From NCBI GenBank assembly GCA_002314055.1, contig DCBP01000133.1, positions 2,408 through 31,232 of the forward strand: DNA of 28,825 bases, given 5' to 3'. A model generated the notes under the pieces. It saw only the letters and a program-made list of their open reading frames with translations. It was not told where the DNA came from and searched no databases. The stretch is from Prevotella sp. UBA1104 (GTDB taxonomy: Bacteria > Bacteroidota > Bacteroidia > Bacteroidales > Bacteroidaceae). The translations under genes and the position numbers were made by a program. Position 1 is the stretch's first letter, and each line of letters begins with the position of its first letter. Shown piece by piece: positions 16,301-23,607 of the stretch.

Positions 16301-17658
16301 TAGTTAGCCGTCTTGCTGAAATCCGTTTCATCGATCCTCATACCGATATCGTTCTTTCTACAATGAACGTACCTTATGGTAGTTCACTCTATCACAAACA
16401 TGGTGAGAGCGTAGCCAAGGGCACAGTTATAGCAAAGTGGGACCCATTCAATGCCGTTATCGTTACAGAATACGCCGGTACATTGAAGTTCCGCGATGTT
16501 ATTGAGGGTGTTACTTTCCATTCAGAGACCGATGATACAACCGGACTTACCGAGCGTATAATTACCGAGTCAAAGGATAAGACAAAGGTACCTACCTGTG
16601 ATATCGTTGATGAGAATGGCGAGATTGTAGGTACATACAACCTTCCTGTAGGCGGTAACGTTGTTGTAGAAGACGGACAGAAGGTTGCAACTGGTACTAC
16701 ACTTGTCAAGATACCACGTTCTGTAGGTAAGGCAGGAGATATCACGGGAGGTCTTCCTCGAGTAACAGAGCTCTTCGAGGCTCGTAATCCATCAAACCCA
16801 GCTGTTGTATCAGAAATCGACGGTGAGGTGACAATGGGTAAGGTAAAGCGAGGAAACCGTGAGATTATCGTTACTTCCAAGACCGGCGAACAGCGTAAGT
16901 ATCTCGTATCTCTGTCAAAGCAGATACTTGTACAGGAGCATGATGCCGTGCGTGCCGGAACTCCGCTTTCAGATGGTAGCATCACTCCGGGCGACATCCT
17001 TGCCATTAAGGGTCCTACCGCAGTTCAGGAGTATATCGTGAATGAGGTACAGGATGTATACCGTTTGCAGGGTGTGAAGATTAACGACAAGCACTTCGAG
17101 ATAATCGTTCGCCAGATGATGCGTAAGGTACAGATCAATGATCCGGGTGACACCACATTCCTTGAGCAGGAGATGGTAGACAAACTTGATTTTGCAGAGG
17201 AGAATGACCGTATCTGGGGCAAGAAGGTTGTCGTGGATGCTGGCGACAGTGAAAATCTCAAGCCTGGTCAGATTGTTACAGCCCGCAAGTTGCGCGATGA
17301 GAACTCAAGCTTGAAGCGCCGTGACCTTCGTCTTGTACAGGTTCGTGATGCAGTGCCGGCAACATCAACCCAGATACTTCAGGGTATCACTCGTGCAGCA
17401 TTGCAGACAAAGAGCTTCATGTCTGCTGCATCATTCCAGGAGACGACAAAGGTCTTGAACGAGGCAGCTATACGTGGAAAGCAGGACAAGTTGGAAGGAA
17501 TGAAGGAGAACGTAATCTGTGGCCACTTGATACCGGCAGGTACAGGTCTGCGTGAGTTCGAGAAACTCATCGTCGGTTCAAAAGAAGAGCATGACCGTGT
17601 TCAGGCAAATCGCCGTAACGTGATTGACTATTCTGAGAAACAGACAATAGACGACTAA
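13324..17658 (+). CDS. rpoC: DNA-directed RNA polymerase subunit beta'
   Basis: 1444 residues carrying the catalytic magnesium site NADFDGD (479-485; ligands D481, D483, D485). The N-terminal zinc ribbon has C66, C68, C81 and C84, and the second zinc site C824, C898, C905 and C908. The trigger-loop region includes MGARGSKDQIRQLAGMRGLM-like sequence (here LDSGARGSKDQ onward), and the C-terminus ends with NRRNVIDYSEKQTIDD. Standard for Bacteroidota. Last gene of the superoperon, followed by a strong terminator. Confidence 0.99.
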   Translation: MAFKKDTKIKSNFTKITIGLASPEEILENSYGEVTKPETINYRTYKPERDGLFCERIFGPTKDYECACGKYKRIRYKGIVCDRCGVEVTEKKVRRERTGHIELVVPVAHIWYFRSLPNKIGYLLGLPTKKLDAVIYYEKYIVIQPGLWEGKKDSEGNEMNGSHKMDLLTEDEYLDIMDHLPEDNEYLDDSDPSKFVAKMGAEAIYDLLANLDLDSLSYELRDRANSDSSQQRKTEALKRLQVVEAFRGSRGVNRPEWMIMKIIPVTPPELRPLVPLDGGRFATSDLNDLYRRVIIRNNRLKRLIEIKAPEVILRNEKRMLQEAVDSLFDNSRKSSAVKSESNRPLKSLSDSLKGKAGRFRQNLLGKRVDYSARSVIVVGPELKMGECGLPKLMAAELYKPFIIRKLIERGIVKTVKSAKKIVDRREPVIWDILENVMKGHPVLLNRAPTLHRLGIQAFQPKLIEGKAIQLHPLACTAFNADFDGDQMAVHLPLSNEAVLEAQILMLQSHNILNPANGAPITVPSQDMVLGLYYITKIRPGAKGEGLTFYGPEEAIIANNEKRCDLHAQVKVVVKDLDENGNYVQRMVETSVGRVIVNGIIPDEVGYVNKVISKKSLRDIISDVIKAVGFARACEFLDGIKNLGYRMAYLAGLSFNLDDIIIPPEKKELVERGNEEVRQITDNYNMGFITDKERYNQVIDAWTHVNNDLGNVLMKEMTEADQGFNAIYMMLDSGARGSKDQIRQLAGMRGLMAKPQKAGAEGAQIIENPILSNFKEGMSVLEYFISTHGARKGLADTAMKTADAGYLTRRLVDVSHDVIINEEDCGTLRGLVCTALKNGDEVISTLYERILGRVSVHDIINPTTGELIVAAGEEITEPIAQAIEDSPIESVEIRSVLTCESKHGVCMKCYGRNLATSRMVQKGEAVGVIAAQAIGEPGTQLTLRTFHAGGIASNAAANATIVAKNDAKIEFDELRTVPFVEKADDGSDVECEMVVSRLAEIRFIDPHTDIVLSTMNVPYGSSLYHKHGESVAKGTVIAKWDPFNAVIVTEYAGTLKFRDVIEGVTFHSETDDTTGLTERIITESKDKTKVPTCDIVDENGEIVGTYNLPVGGNVVVEDGQKVATGTTLVKIPRSVGKAGDITGGLPRVTELFEARNPSNPAVVSEIDGEVTMGKVKRGNREIIVTSKTGEQRKYLVSLSKQILVQEHDAVRAGTPLSDGSITPGDILAIKGPTAVQEYIVNEVQDVYRLQGVKINDKHFEIIVRQMMRKVQINDPGDTTFLEQEMVDKLDFAEENDRIWGKKVVVDAGDSENLKPGQIVTARKLRDENSSLKRRDLRLVQVRDAVPATSTQILQGITRAALQTKSFMSAASFQETTKVLNEAAIRGKQDKLEGMKENVICGHLIPAGTGLREFEKLIVGSKEEHDRVQANRRNVIDYSEKQTIDD

Positions 17659-17675
17659 TCCTTTAAGCAAGATAC

Positions 17676-17744
17676 AAAAAGGTGTGTCAAGATGAAAGTA
17701 TTTATCCTATGTAGGATGGTTACTTTGTCTTGGCACACCTTTTT
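17676..17744 (+). terminator. Terminator of the rpoBC operon
   Basis: AAAAAGGTGTG (from 17676) pairs with CACACCTTTTT (to 17744), continued by CAAGA/TCTTG and AAAGTA/TACTTT and capped by TCCTA/TAGGA. The stem is long and nearly continuous, with T-rich sequence after it. The A and T flanks are symmetric, so it could also stop transcription from the other side. Confidence 0.85.
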
Positions 17745-17826
17745 CTTTTACATATTGCCAATTGCTTTCCATTTTTTTCCATATAATCATATTTCTTACC
17801 CCCCCCAGAAAAAATTGGCAAAAGTG

Positions 17827-17857
17827 TTGCATTTTTAAAAACTGATTATTAATTTTG
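17827..17857 (+). promoter_or_regulatory. Bacteroidota-type promoter of the gmd-fcl-glycosyltransferase operon
   Basis: TTG (17827-17829), 20 bases, TAATTTTG (17850-17857), leaving a leader of about 78 bases. A run of eight C (17799-17806) lies 20 bases upstream of the -33 element. The rest of the 17745-17941 gap shows no gene. Confidence 0.78.
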
Positions 17858-17941
17858 CACGGACTATTTATAGATATAAGGAACGTACACGAAAAACTTT
17901 ACTTGCTTTATCGTTTAGTAAAATGAAACAAAAATAATAAT

Positions 17942-19033
17942 ATGGAAAAAATAGCATTAATAACAGGTATAACAGGGCAGGACGGATCATTCTTGGCAGA
18001 GTTCCTGTTGGAAAAAGGATATGAGGTACACGGAACAATCCGTCGCTCATCAGTTGATTATCGCGAAAGGATAGCACATTTGGAAGGAACGCCACATTTC
18101 CACCTGCATTATGCAGATCTTGGCGACTCGATGAGTCTGATTCAAGTAGTCAATAATGTGCGTCCTACAGAAATATATAATCTTGCAGCACAAAGCCACG
18201 TGCAAGTAAGTTTCGACTCACCGGAATTTACAGCCGATGTAGATGCTACGGGAGTACTCCGTGTGTTGGAGGCAGTGCGCCAGTGTGGACTCGCTCAGAC
18301 CTGCCGCATTTACCAGGCATCAACGTCAGAGCTTTATGGAAAGGTAGAAGAAGTGCCGCAGAACGAGAACACCCCGTTCCATCCATACAGTCCGTATGCC
18401 GTAGCAAAGCTCTATGGATATTGGATAGTAAAGGAATATCGTGAGGCATACAATATGTTCTGCTGCTCCGGAATTCTCTTCAATCATGAGAGTGAGCGCC
18501 GCGGTGAAACCTTCGTAACCCGAAAGATAACCCTTGCCGCAGCGAGAATAAAGCAAGGCAAGCAGGATAAACTCTATCTTGGAAACCTGTCTTCATTGCG
18601 CGACTGGGGATATGCCAAGGATTATGTAGAGTGTATGTGGCTTATCCTTCAGCATGACAAACCGGAGGACTTCGTTATTGCTACCGGAGAACAACACTCA
18701 GTGCGTGAATTCTGTTATCTTGCATTCAAGGCAGTAGGTATCGAACTGGAGTTCCAGGGTGAAGGTGCAGACGAAAAAGGAATAGACAAGGCAACAGGAA
18801 AGGTACTTGTAGAGGTATCAAAAGACTTCTATCGTCCTACCGACGTAGTAAACCTATGGGGAGACCCGACAAAGGCAAAGGCAGAACTTGGCTGGAATCC
18901 GGGAAAGACACCATTGGAGAAACTTGTCAAGATAATGGTGGACAATGATATGGCAAAGGTAGCAGCAGAGCGAGCCACAGAGCATGTCAAGACGAATCTT
19001 GCCGAGTATCTTGAAAAAGGAATAGTAAAGTAA
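17942..19033 (+). CDS. gmd: GDP-mannose 4,6-dehydratase
   Basis: 363-residue short-chain dehydrogenase/reductase of extended type that converts GDP-D-mannose to GDP-4-keto-6-deoxy-D-mannose in the cytosol. Rossmann motif GITGQDGSF (residues 9-17), NADP-linked RR at 34-35 (TIRRSS), and the catalytic set T128, E130, Y152 and K156 (ASTSELYG; YSPYAVAK), which matches E. coli T132, E134, Y156 and K160 in spacing. Length is normal. The product is the substrate of the next gene, 68 bases downstream, and both feed a surface polysaccharide. Start: first ATG after the promoter leader; no SD. Confidence 0.97.
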   Translation: MEKIALITGITGQDGSFLAEFLLEKGYEVHGTIRRSSVDYRERIAHLEGTPHFHLHYADLGDSMSLIQVVNNVRPTEIYNLAAQSHVQVSFDSPEFTADVDATGVLRVLEAVRQCGLAQTCRIYQASTSELYGKVEEVPQNENTPFHPYSPYAVAKLYGYWIVKEYREAYNMFCCSGILFNHESERRGETFVTRKITLAAARIKQGKQDKLYLGNLSSLRDWGYAKDYVECMWLILQHDKPEDFVIATGEQHSVREFCYLAFKAVGIELEFQGEGADEKGIDKATGKVLVEVSKDFYRPTDVVNLWGDPTKAKAELGWNPGKTPLEKLVKIMVDNDMAKVAAERATEHVKTNLAEYLEKGIVK

Positions 19034-19101
19034 TAGAACAAAATCCTTTAGAGTAAAATCCTTTAAACAGGTTAAAAGGGAAGAACTTAAATTCTAATAA
19101 A

Positions 19102-20313
19102 ATGGCATTAGATAAAAACAGTAAAATATACATAGCCGGTCATCATGGACTTGTCGGTTCTGCGATATGGAACAATCTGAAGAGTAGAGGATATAACAAT
19201 TTGATAGGTCGTTCCCATAAGGAACTCGATTTGACCGACCAGTACGCCGTAGAGAAATTCTTTGACGAAGAAAACCCCGATGCCGTAGTACTTGCCGCCG
19301 CTTTCGTTGGCGGTATCATGGCAAATTCGCTTTATCGGGCAGACTTTATCATGCAGAACATGAAGATGCAGTGTAATGTGATAAGCAATGCTTATTCGCA
19401 TGGCGTGAAAAAGTTGCTGTTCCTTGGCAGTACATGCATATATCCGAAAGACGCTCCTCAGCCGATGAAAGAAGATGCACTGCTTACCTCTCCGCTGGAG
19501 TATACCAATGAGGAGTATGCAATAGCCAAGATTGCCGGTTTGAAGATGTGTGAGAGCTATAACCTACAGTATGGCACCAACTACATCGCCGTAATGCCGA
19601 CAAACCTGTATGGTCCTAACGACAACTTCCATCTTGAAAACAGTCATGTCATGCCAGCCATGATGCGCAAGATATATCTGTCTAAACTTATCCACGACAA
19701 CAACTGGCGTGCCATAGAGGCAGATATGAACAAGCGTCCTATCAATCCCGACGACAAGTTGAGAGCAGTCATCGGAGAGGGAAACGTAGACGGCAACAAT
19801 ACCCATGACCGCATACTCAAAGCCCTGGAGTATTATGGAATATACGATAACAAGGTAGTGTTATGGGGTACCGGAACCCCGCTTCGCGAATTCCTTTGGA
19901 GCGAGGATATGGCAGATGCCAGCGTTCATGTATTGCTCAATGTGGATTTCAAAGACATAATAGGAATAGAGAAGTACAGTTCCGTATTCTATGGAGCCAA
20001 GGTAAACGGTGCCGTAGACCGCAACAACAGTGAGGGCAGGGGAGGAGCAATACCGAGTCTCGGTGAGATCCGCAACTGTCATATCAACGTAGGTACCGGC
20101 AAGGAGCTGACGATAAAGGCACTTTCAGAACTCGTCGTCAAGACCGTAGGCTTTGAGGGAACCGTAGAGTTCGACACTTCAAAACCAGACGGAACCCCTC
20201 GCAAGCTGATAGATGTCGAGAAGCTTCATTCACTTGGCTGGACACATAAAGTCGAGATAGAAGACGGTGTTGAGAAGCTCTATGAGTGGTACCGCAATAG
20301 CATAGATGCCTGA
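19102..20313 (+). CDS. fcl: GDP-L-fucose synthase (epimerase/reductase)
   Basis: Converts GDP-4-keto-6-deoxymannose to GDP-L-fucose. Rossmann motif GHHGLVGSAI (residues 13-22), catalytic S110, C112, Y139 and K143 (LGSTCIYP; EEYAIAK), aligned with E. coli S107, C109, Y136 and K140, and MPTNLYGPNDNFH. At 403 residues it is about 80 longer than E. coli Fcl (321); the extra sequence lies in two inserts, near residues 208-250 (NKRPINPDDKLRAVIGEG onward) and 285-330 (IEKYSSVFYGAKVNGAVD onward), both in the substrate-domain half. The frame is unbroken, so they look like lineage insertions and not errors. Confidence 0.95.
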   Translation: MALDKNSKIYIAGHHGLVGSAIWNNLKSRGYNNLIGRSHKELDLTDQYAVEKFFDEENPDAVVLAAAFVGGIMANSLYRADFIMQNMKMQCNVISNAYSHGVKKLLFLGSTCIYPKDAPQPMKEDALLTSPLEYTNEEYAIAKIAGLKMCESYNLQYGTNYIAVMPTNLYGPNDNFHLENSHVMPAMMRKIYLSKLIHDNNWRAIEADMNKRPINPDDKLRAVIGEGNVDGNNTHDRILKALEYYGIYDNKVVLWGTGTPLREFLWSEDMADASVHVLLNVDFKDIIGIEKYSSVFYGAKVNGAVDRNNSEGRGGAIPSLGEIRNCHINVGTGKELTIKALSELVVKTVGFEGTVEFDTSKPDGTPRKLIDVEKLHSLGWTHKVEIEDGVEKLYEWYRNSIDA

Positions 20314-20358
20314 TATTACCGCCACATTTGGGAAAAAACAAGAAGAAAGATAGACAAC

Positions 20359-21762
20359 ATGACTTTTAAAACGTATAATATGCACAGCAATGCCTTGGTC
20401 GTTGCGGGTACACTTATTGGCGACTTTATCCTCGCCATGCTGACGTACTGGCTCTTTACGACCAAGCTGTTGGGTGTAGTTTGGGACGACGTGCAACTGC
20501 ATACATCAGTCTTCACTGCCGTACTCTATTGCGCCTGTATCATCAACGGAGGAGTAATCCTTTACCTCCGTAAGGTGAAGCGCTTTGATATAGTGATGCT
20601 TGTAGTGAGAAACGTGCTTCTCTTTGCCGTTCTTGCCATCCCTTTGCTGAGGCTCGGACATTTTCGGTGTATGGATTATAGGGTCATGCCGTTGTTTCTT
20701 GCAACTCTTATAATAGTCGTTTCGTCGTTCCGTCTGAGCGTCAGATGGGGCATGAACCAGTATCGCAAGCGCAATAAGCATATAAACAATGTGGTCTTTG
20801 TTGGCAGTAAGGACAATAACCGCGCCCTCTACCGCGAGATGAGCTCCATTTCGTCATTGGGATATAAAGTGTTAGGATATTTCGATGACGAACCCAACAC
20901 GAATTTTCCAAAGGAGTGTCCGTATCTTGGAGTTCCGTCGGATGTGCCGGAGTATTTGAGCAAGAACAGTAATATACACGAGCTGTTCTGTTGTCTGCCT
21001 TCAAGGCGTGCCGATGAGATAGTAACGATAATAAAGTTTTGCGAGAAACATTTCGTCCATTTCTACAGTGTGCCGAATGTTACCAACTACCTCCACCACC
21101 GTGTCTATATGAACATGTTGGGCAACGTGCCGTATTTGAGTCTCTATCGCGAACCGCTGTCGCATCCGGAAAACCGTCTGTTGAAACGTCTGTTCGATAT
21201 TGTCGTTTCAGTACTCTTCCTGTGCACGCTATTCCCGATAATATACATAATTGTAGCAATTATAACCAAGCTGACGATGCCTGGGCCGATATTCTTCCGA
21301 CAGAAGCGAACCGGACTGAACGGCAAGGAATTCTATTGCTACAAGTTCCGCAGCATGAAGGTAAACGATGATGCCGACAAGGTACAGGCTACCAAGGATG
21401 ACCCTCGCAAGACAAAGTGGGGCGACATCATGCGCAAGACTAACATCGACGAGCTGCCGCAGTTCTGGAACGTTCTGAAGGGCGACATGAGCATAGTAGG
21501 TCCTCGTCCCCACATGCTAAAGCATACCGAGGAATATTCAAAGCTTATCGACAAATACCTTATCCGTCATTTCGTAAAACCGGGAATAACGGGATGGAGC
21601 CAGGTTACGGGTTTCCGTGGCGAGACAAAAGAACTCTCCCAGATGGAAGGACGTGTAGAAGGAGATATATGGTATATTGAGCATTGGTCAATAGGTCTTG
21701 ACCTCTATATCATGTATCGCACGGTGTATAACGTGATACATGGCGACAAGGAAGCGTACTGA
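20359..21762 (+). CDS. Polyisoprenyl-phosphate sugar phosphotransferase (WcaJ/WbaP-like)
   Basis: 467-residue inner-membrane enzyme expected to transfer a sugar-1-phosphate from a UDP-sugar to undecaprenyl phosphate, the first step of a capsule or exopolysaccharide unit. Four N-terminal hydrophobic segments (about 12-33, 50-70, 77-98, 108-127), a Rossmann-like middle domain (about 142-240), a re-entrant hydrophobic stretch (279-303) and the catalytic bacterial sugar transferase domain with PGPIFFRQKRTG (308-319), KFRSM (329-333), DELPQFWNVLKGDMSIVGPRP (364-384). DE at 364-365 and the PRP motif are the usual active-site elements. It follows fcl by 45 bases and is the last gene of the operon. 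The sugar it loads cannot be read from sequence. Confidence 0.92.
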   Translation: MTFKTYNMHSNALVVAGTLIGDFILAMLTYWLFTTKLLGVVWDDVQLHTSVFTAVLYCACIINGGVILYLRKVKRFDIVMLVVRNVLLFAVLAIPLLRLGHFRCMDYRVMPLFLATLIIVVSSFRLSVRWGMNQYRKRNKHINNVVFVGSKDNNRALYREMSSISSLGYKVLGYFDDEPNTNFPKECPYLGVPSDVPEYLSKNSNIHELFCCLPSRRADEIVTIIKFCEKHFVHFYSVPNVTNYLHHRVYMNMLGNVPYLSLYREPLSHPENRLLKRLFDIVVSVLFLCTLFPIIYIIVAIITKLTMPGPIFFRQKRTGLNGKEFYCYKFRSMKVNDDADKVQATKDDPRKTKWGDIMRKTNIDELPQFWNVLKGDMSIVGPRPHMLKHTEEYSKLIDKYLIRHFVKPGITGWSQVTGFRGETKELSQMEGRVEGDIWYIEHWSIGLDLYIMYRTVYNVIHGDKEAY

Positions 21763-21765
21763 TTA

Positions 21766-21983
21766 AATGAAGAATGAAGAATTGCTTCGCTGACGCTCAG
21801 CGAAATGAAGAATGAAGAATTGCTTCGCTGACGTTTTAAATGAAGAATGAAGAATTGCTTCGCTGACGCTCAGCGAAATGAAGAATGCGGATTACTCTTT
21901 CTCGTAAAAGAAAAGGTAATCCGCATTCTTCATTCTTCATTCTTCATTCTTCATTCTTCATTAAAAAATTCTTCATTCTTCAT
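21766..21983 (+). repeat. ATGAAGA heptamer repeat region with nested hairpins
   Basis: Three copies of a unit of about 37 bases (ATGAAGAATGAAGAATTGC followed by TTCGCTGACG, two of them completed by CTCAGCGAA, which folds as TTCGCTGA/TCAGCGAA) start near 21766, 21804 and 21840. The right part (about 21924-21961) is five tandem ATTCTTC heptamers, the complement of the left units, and two more follow at 21968-21981. Left and right halves can therefore form one very long hairpin. It fills most of the gap between the glycosyltransferase gene and cca. Confidence 0.85.
21878..21933 (+). terminator. Perfect 18-base-pair hairpin after the polysaccharide operon
   Basis: Arms 21878-21895 and 21916-21933 are exact complements around a 20-base loop, and the right arm runs into TTCTTCATTCTTC repeats. 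It lacks a true T tract, but stem strength and position suggest it ends the operon or protects its 3' end. Confidence 0.55.
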
Positions 21984-22000
21984 ATAAAGTTGTATCTTTG
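21969..22000 (+). promoter_or_regulatory. Promoter of cca, upstream part made of heptamer repeat
   Basis: TATCTTTG (21993-22000) is a full -7 match 35 bases before the cca start. At the right distance for a -33 element there is no TTTG, only TTCTTC (21969-21974), which belongs to the last two heptamers. Confidence 0.6.
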
Positions 22001-22035
22001 CACCTACGTATAATCAGAAGTGTATTTTTTAATAT

Positions 22036-23460
22036 ATGAGAATGTTGTCAGACGCCGAACTGGCGCAAATCCTTGATAAAGAAATTTTCCATAAAATATC
22101 AGAAGCAGCCGACTCGCTTGGAGTGGAATGCTATGTCGTGGGCGGATACGTACGCGACCTATTCCTCGAACGTCCGTCAAACGATATCGATGTAGTCGTA
22201 GTAGGCAGCGGCATACGAGTAGCCGACGAGTTGCGCAAGTCGCTCGGCAAGAAAGCCCATATCTCGGTGTTCCGCAATTTCGGAACAGCACAGGTAAAAT
22301 ACAAAAACACCGAAGTAGAGTTTGTAGGTGCCCGGAAAGAAAGCTATACCCACGATTCTCGCAAACCGATAGTAGAAGACGGCACACTCGAAGACGACCA
22401 GAACCGTCGCGACTTCACCATCAATGCCCTTGCCGTATGCTTAAACAAGGAGCGTTTCGGTGAACTCGTAGATCCCTTCGACGGTATCTATGATATGGAA
22501 GACGGTATAATCCGGACGCCGCTCGACCCCGACATAACCTTCTCCGACGACCCATTGCGTATGATGCGCTGTATCCGTTTCGCCACACAGCTCAATTTCT
22601 ATATCGAAGACGAGACCTTCGATGCCCTTCAGCGCAATGCCGAGAGGATAAAGATAATCAGTGGGGAGCGAATCGAAGAAGAGTTGAACAAGATAATGAT
22701 GACCAAGACCCCGAGCAAGGGCTTCGTCGACTTGCAGCGTTGCGGACTCCTTCAGCTCATACTTCCCGAACTGAGCTGTATGGACATCGTGGAGACCCGC
22801 AACGGCAGGGCACACAAAAACAATTTCTATCATACCCTTGAAGTCCTCGACAACGTATGCCGCCATAGCGACAACCTTTGGCTTCGCTGGGCAGCCCTGA
22901 TGCACGATATCGGCAAACCGCGCAGCAAGCGCTGGGACCCTGTAGCCGGCTGGACATTCCATAACCACAATTATCTTGGAGCCAAGATGGTTCCCGACAT
23001 CTTCCGTCGCATGAAGCTCCCTATGGACGCAAAGATGAAGTATGTGCAGAAGATGGTAGACCTCCACATGCGCCCGATAGCCATCGCCGACGATGTAGTA
23101 ACCGACAGTGCCGTTCGTCGCCTCATTAATGATGCCGGCGACGACATCGACGACCTTATGACCCTTTGCGAAGCAGACATCACGAGCAAGAATCAGGTAA
23201 GGAAACAACACTTCCTTGAGAATTTCCGCATAGTAAGAGAGAAACTTGCCGATTTGAAAGAGAAAGACTTCAAGCGTCTTCTCCAGCCCGTAATCGACGG
23301 CAACGAGATAATGGAGATGTTCCATCTCAAACCGTCGCGCGAAGTGGGCACTCTGAAGCAGACGCTGAAGAACGCCGTGCTCGACAATAAGGTACCGAAT
23401 GAGCGGGAGCCCCTCATGCAACTCTTGATGCAGAAGGCAAAGCAGATGGGGTTGTGCTAA
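22036..23460 (+). CDS. cca: CCA tRNA nucleotidyltransferase with HD domain
   Basis: 474-residue class II enzyme that adds or repairs the CCA end of tRNAs. Polymerase head: GGYVRD (36-41), catalytic D50 and D52 (NDIDVVVV), GTAQV (83-87), RRDFTINALA (124-133) and LRMMRCIRFA (174-183). A C-terminal HD phosphohydrolase-type domain follows, with H266, H290-D291 (MHDIGKP) and HNYLGAK (311-317). All five tRNA genes in this window lack an encoded CCA, so the gene is expected to be essential. Start chosen at the first ATG; a second ATG two codons later is equally possible. It converges on the regulator gene at 23608. Confidence 0.95.
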   Translation: MRMLSDAELAQILDKEIFHKISEAADSLGVECYVVGGYVRDLFLERPSNDIDVVVVGSGIRVADELRKSLGKKAHISVFRNFGTAQVKYKNTEVEFVGARKESYTHDSRKPIVEDGTLEDDQNRRDFTINALAVCLNKERFGELVDPFDGIYDMEDGIIRTPLDPDITFSDDPLRMMRCIRFATQLNFYIEDETFDALQRNAERIKIISGERIEEELNKIMMTKTPSKGFVDLQRCGLLQLILPELSCMDIVETRNGRAHKNNFYHTLEVLDNVCRHSDNLWLRWAALMHDIGKPRSKRWDPVAGWTFHNHNYLGAKMVPDIFRRMKLPMDAKMKYVQKMVDLHMRPIAIADDVVTDSAVRRLINDAGDDIDDLMTLCEADITSKNQVRKQHFLENFRIVREKLADLKEKDFKRLLQPVIDGNEIMEMFHLKPSREVGTLKQTLKNAVLDNKVPNEREPLMQLLMQKAKQMGLC

Positions 23461-23462
23461 AT

Positions 23463-23590
23463 AAAAAAGAAAAAAGTTTTTCGGTCATTTTACCCTCACA
23501 CCCTCACCCATAGCCCCGAAACGCCCTGTACATCGGGGTTTCAAGGTGTGAGGGATAGTGTGAGGGATGGTGAGGGATGGTGAGGGATGC
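23463..23590 (-). repeat. GTGTGAGGG element, copy B (inverted)
   Basis: Read on the minus strand: four reverse units (CCCTCAC type, the leading forward pair is missing), a 35-base core (23543-23509), the forward pair GGTGAGGGTGTGAGGG, then TAAAAT and a GAAAAAC/TTTTTT tail. The core is identical to that of copy C, and 23 bases (23566-23544) are identical to copy A. It sits between the convergent ends of cca and the regulator gene, filling that 147-base gap, and could act as a two-way terminator through its CCCTCACAC/GTGTGAGGG stem. Confidence 0.78.
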
Positions 23591-23607
23591 TTGATGGATT
23601 ATTAGAA

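Noticed and set aside
21766..21983. CRISPR array
   Set aside because: The repeat unit is seven bases without spacers of regular length and no cas gene is present.
22441..23421. Open frame of 326 codons on the minus strand inside cca
   Set aside because: Antisense to conserved CCA-enzyme motifs and without recognisable protein features.
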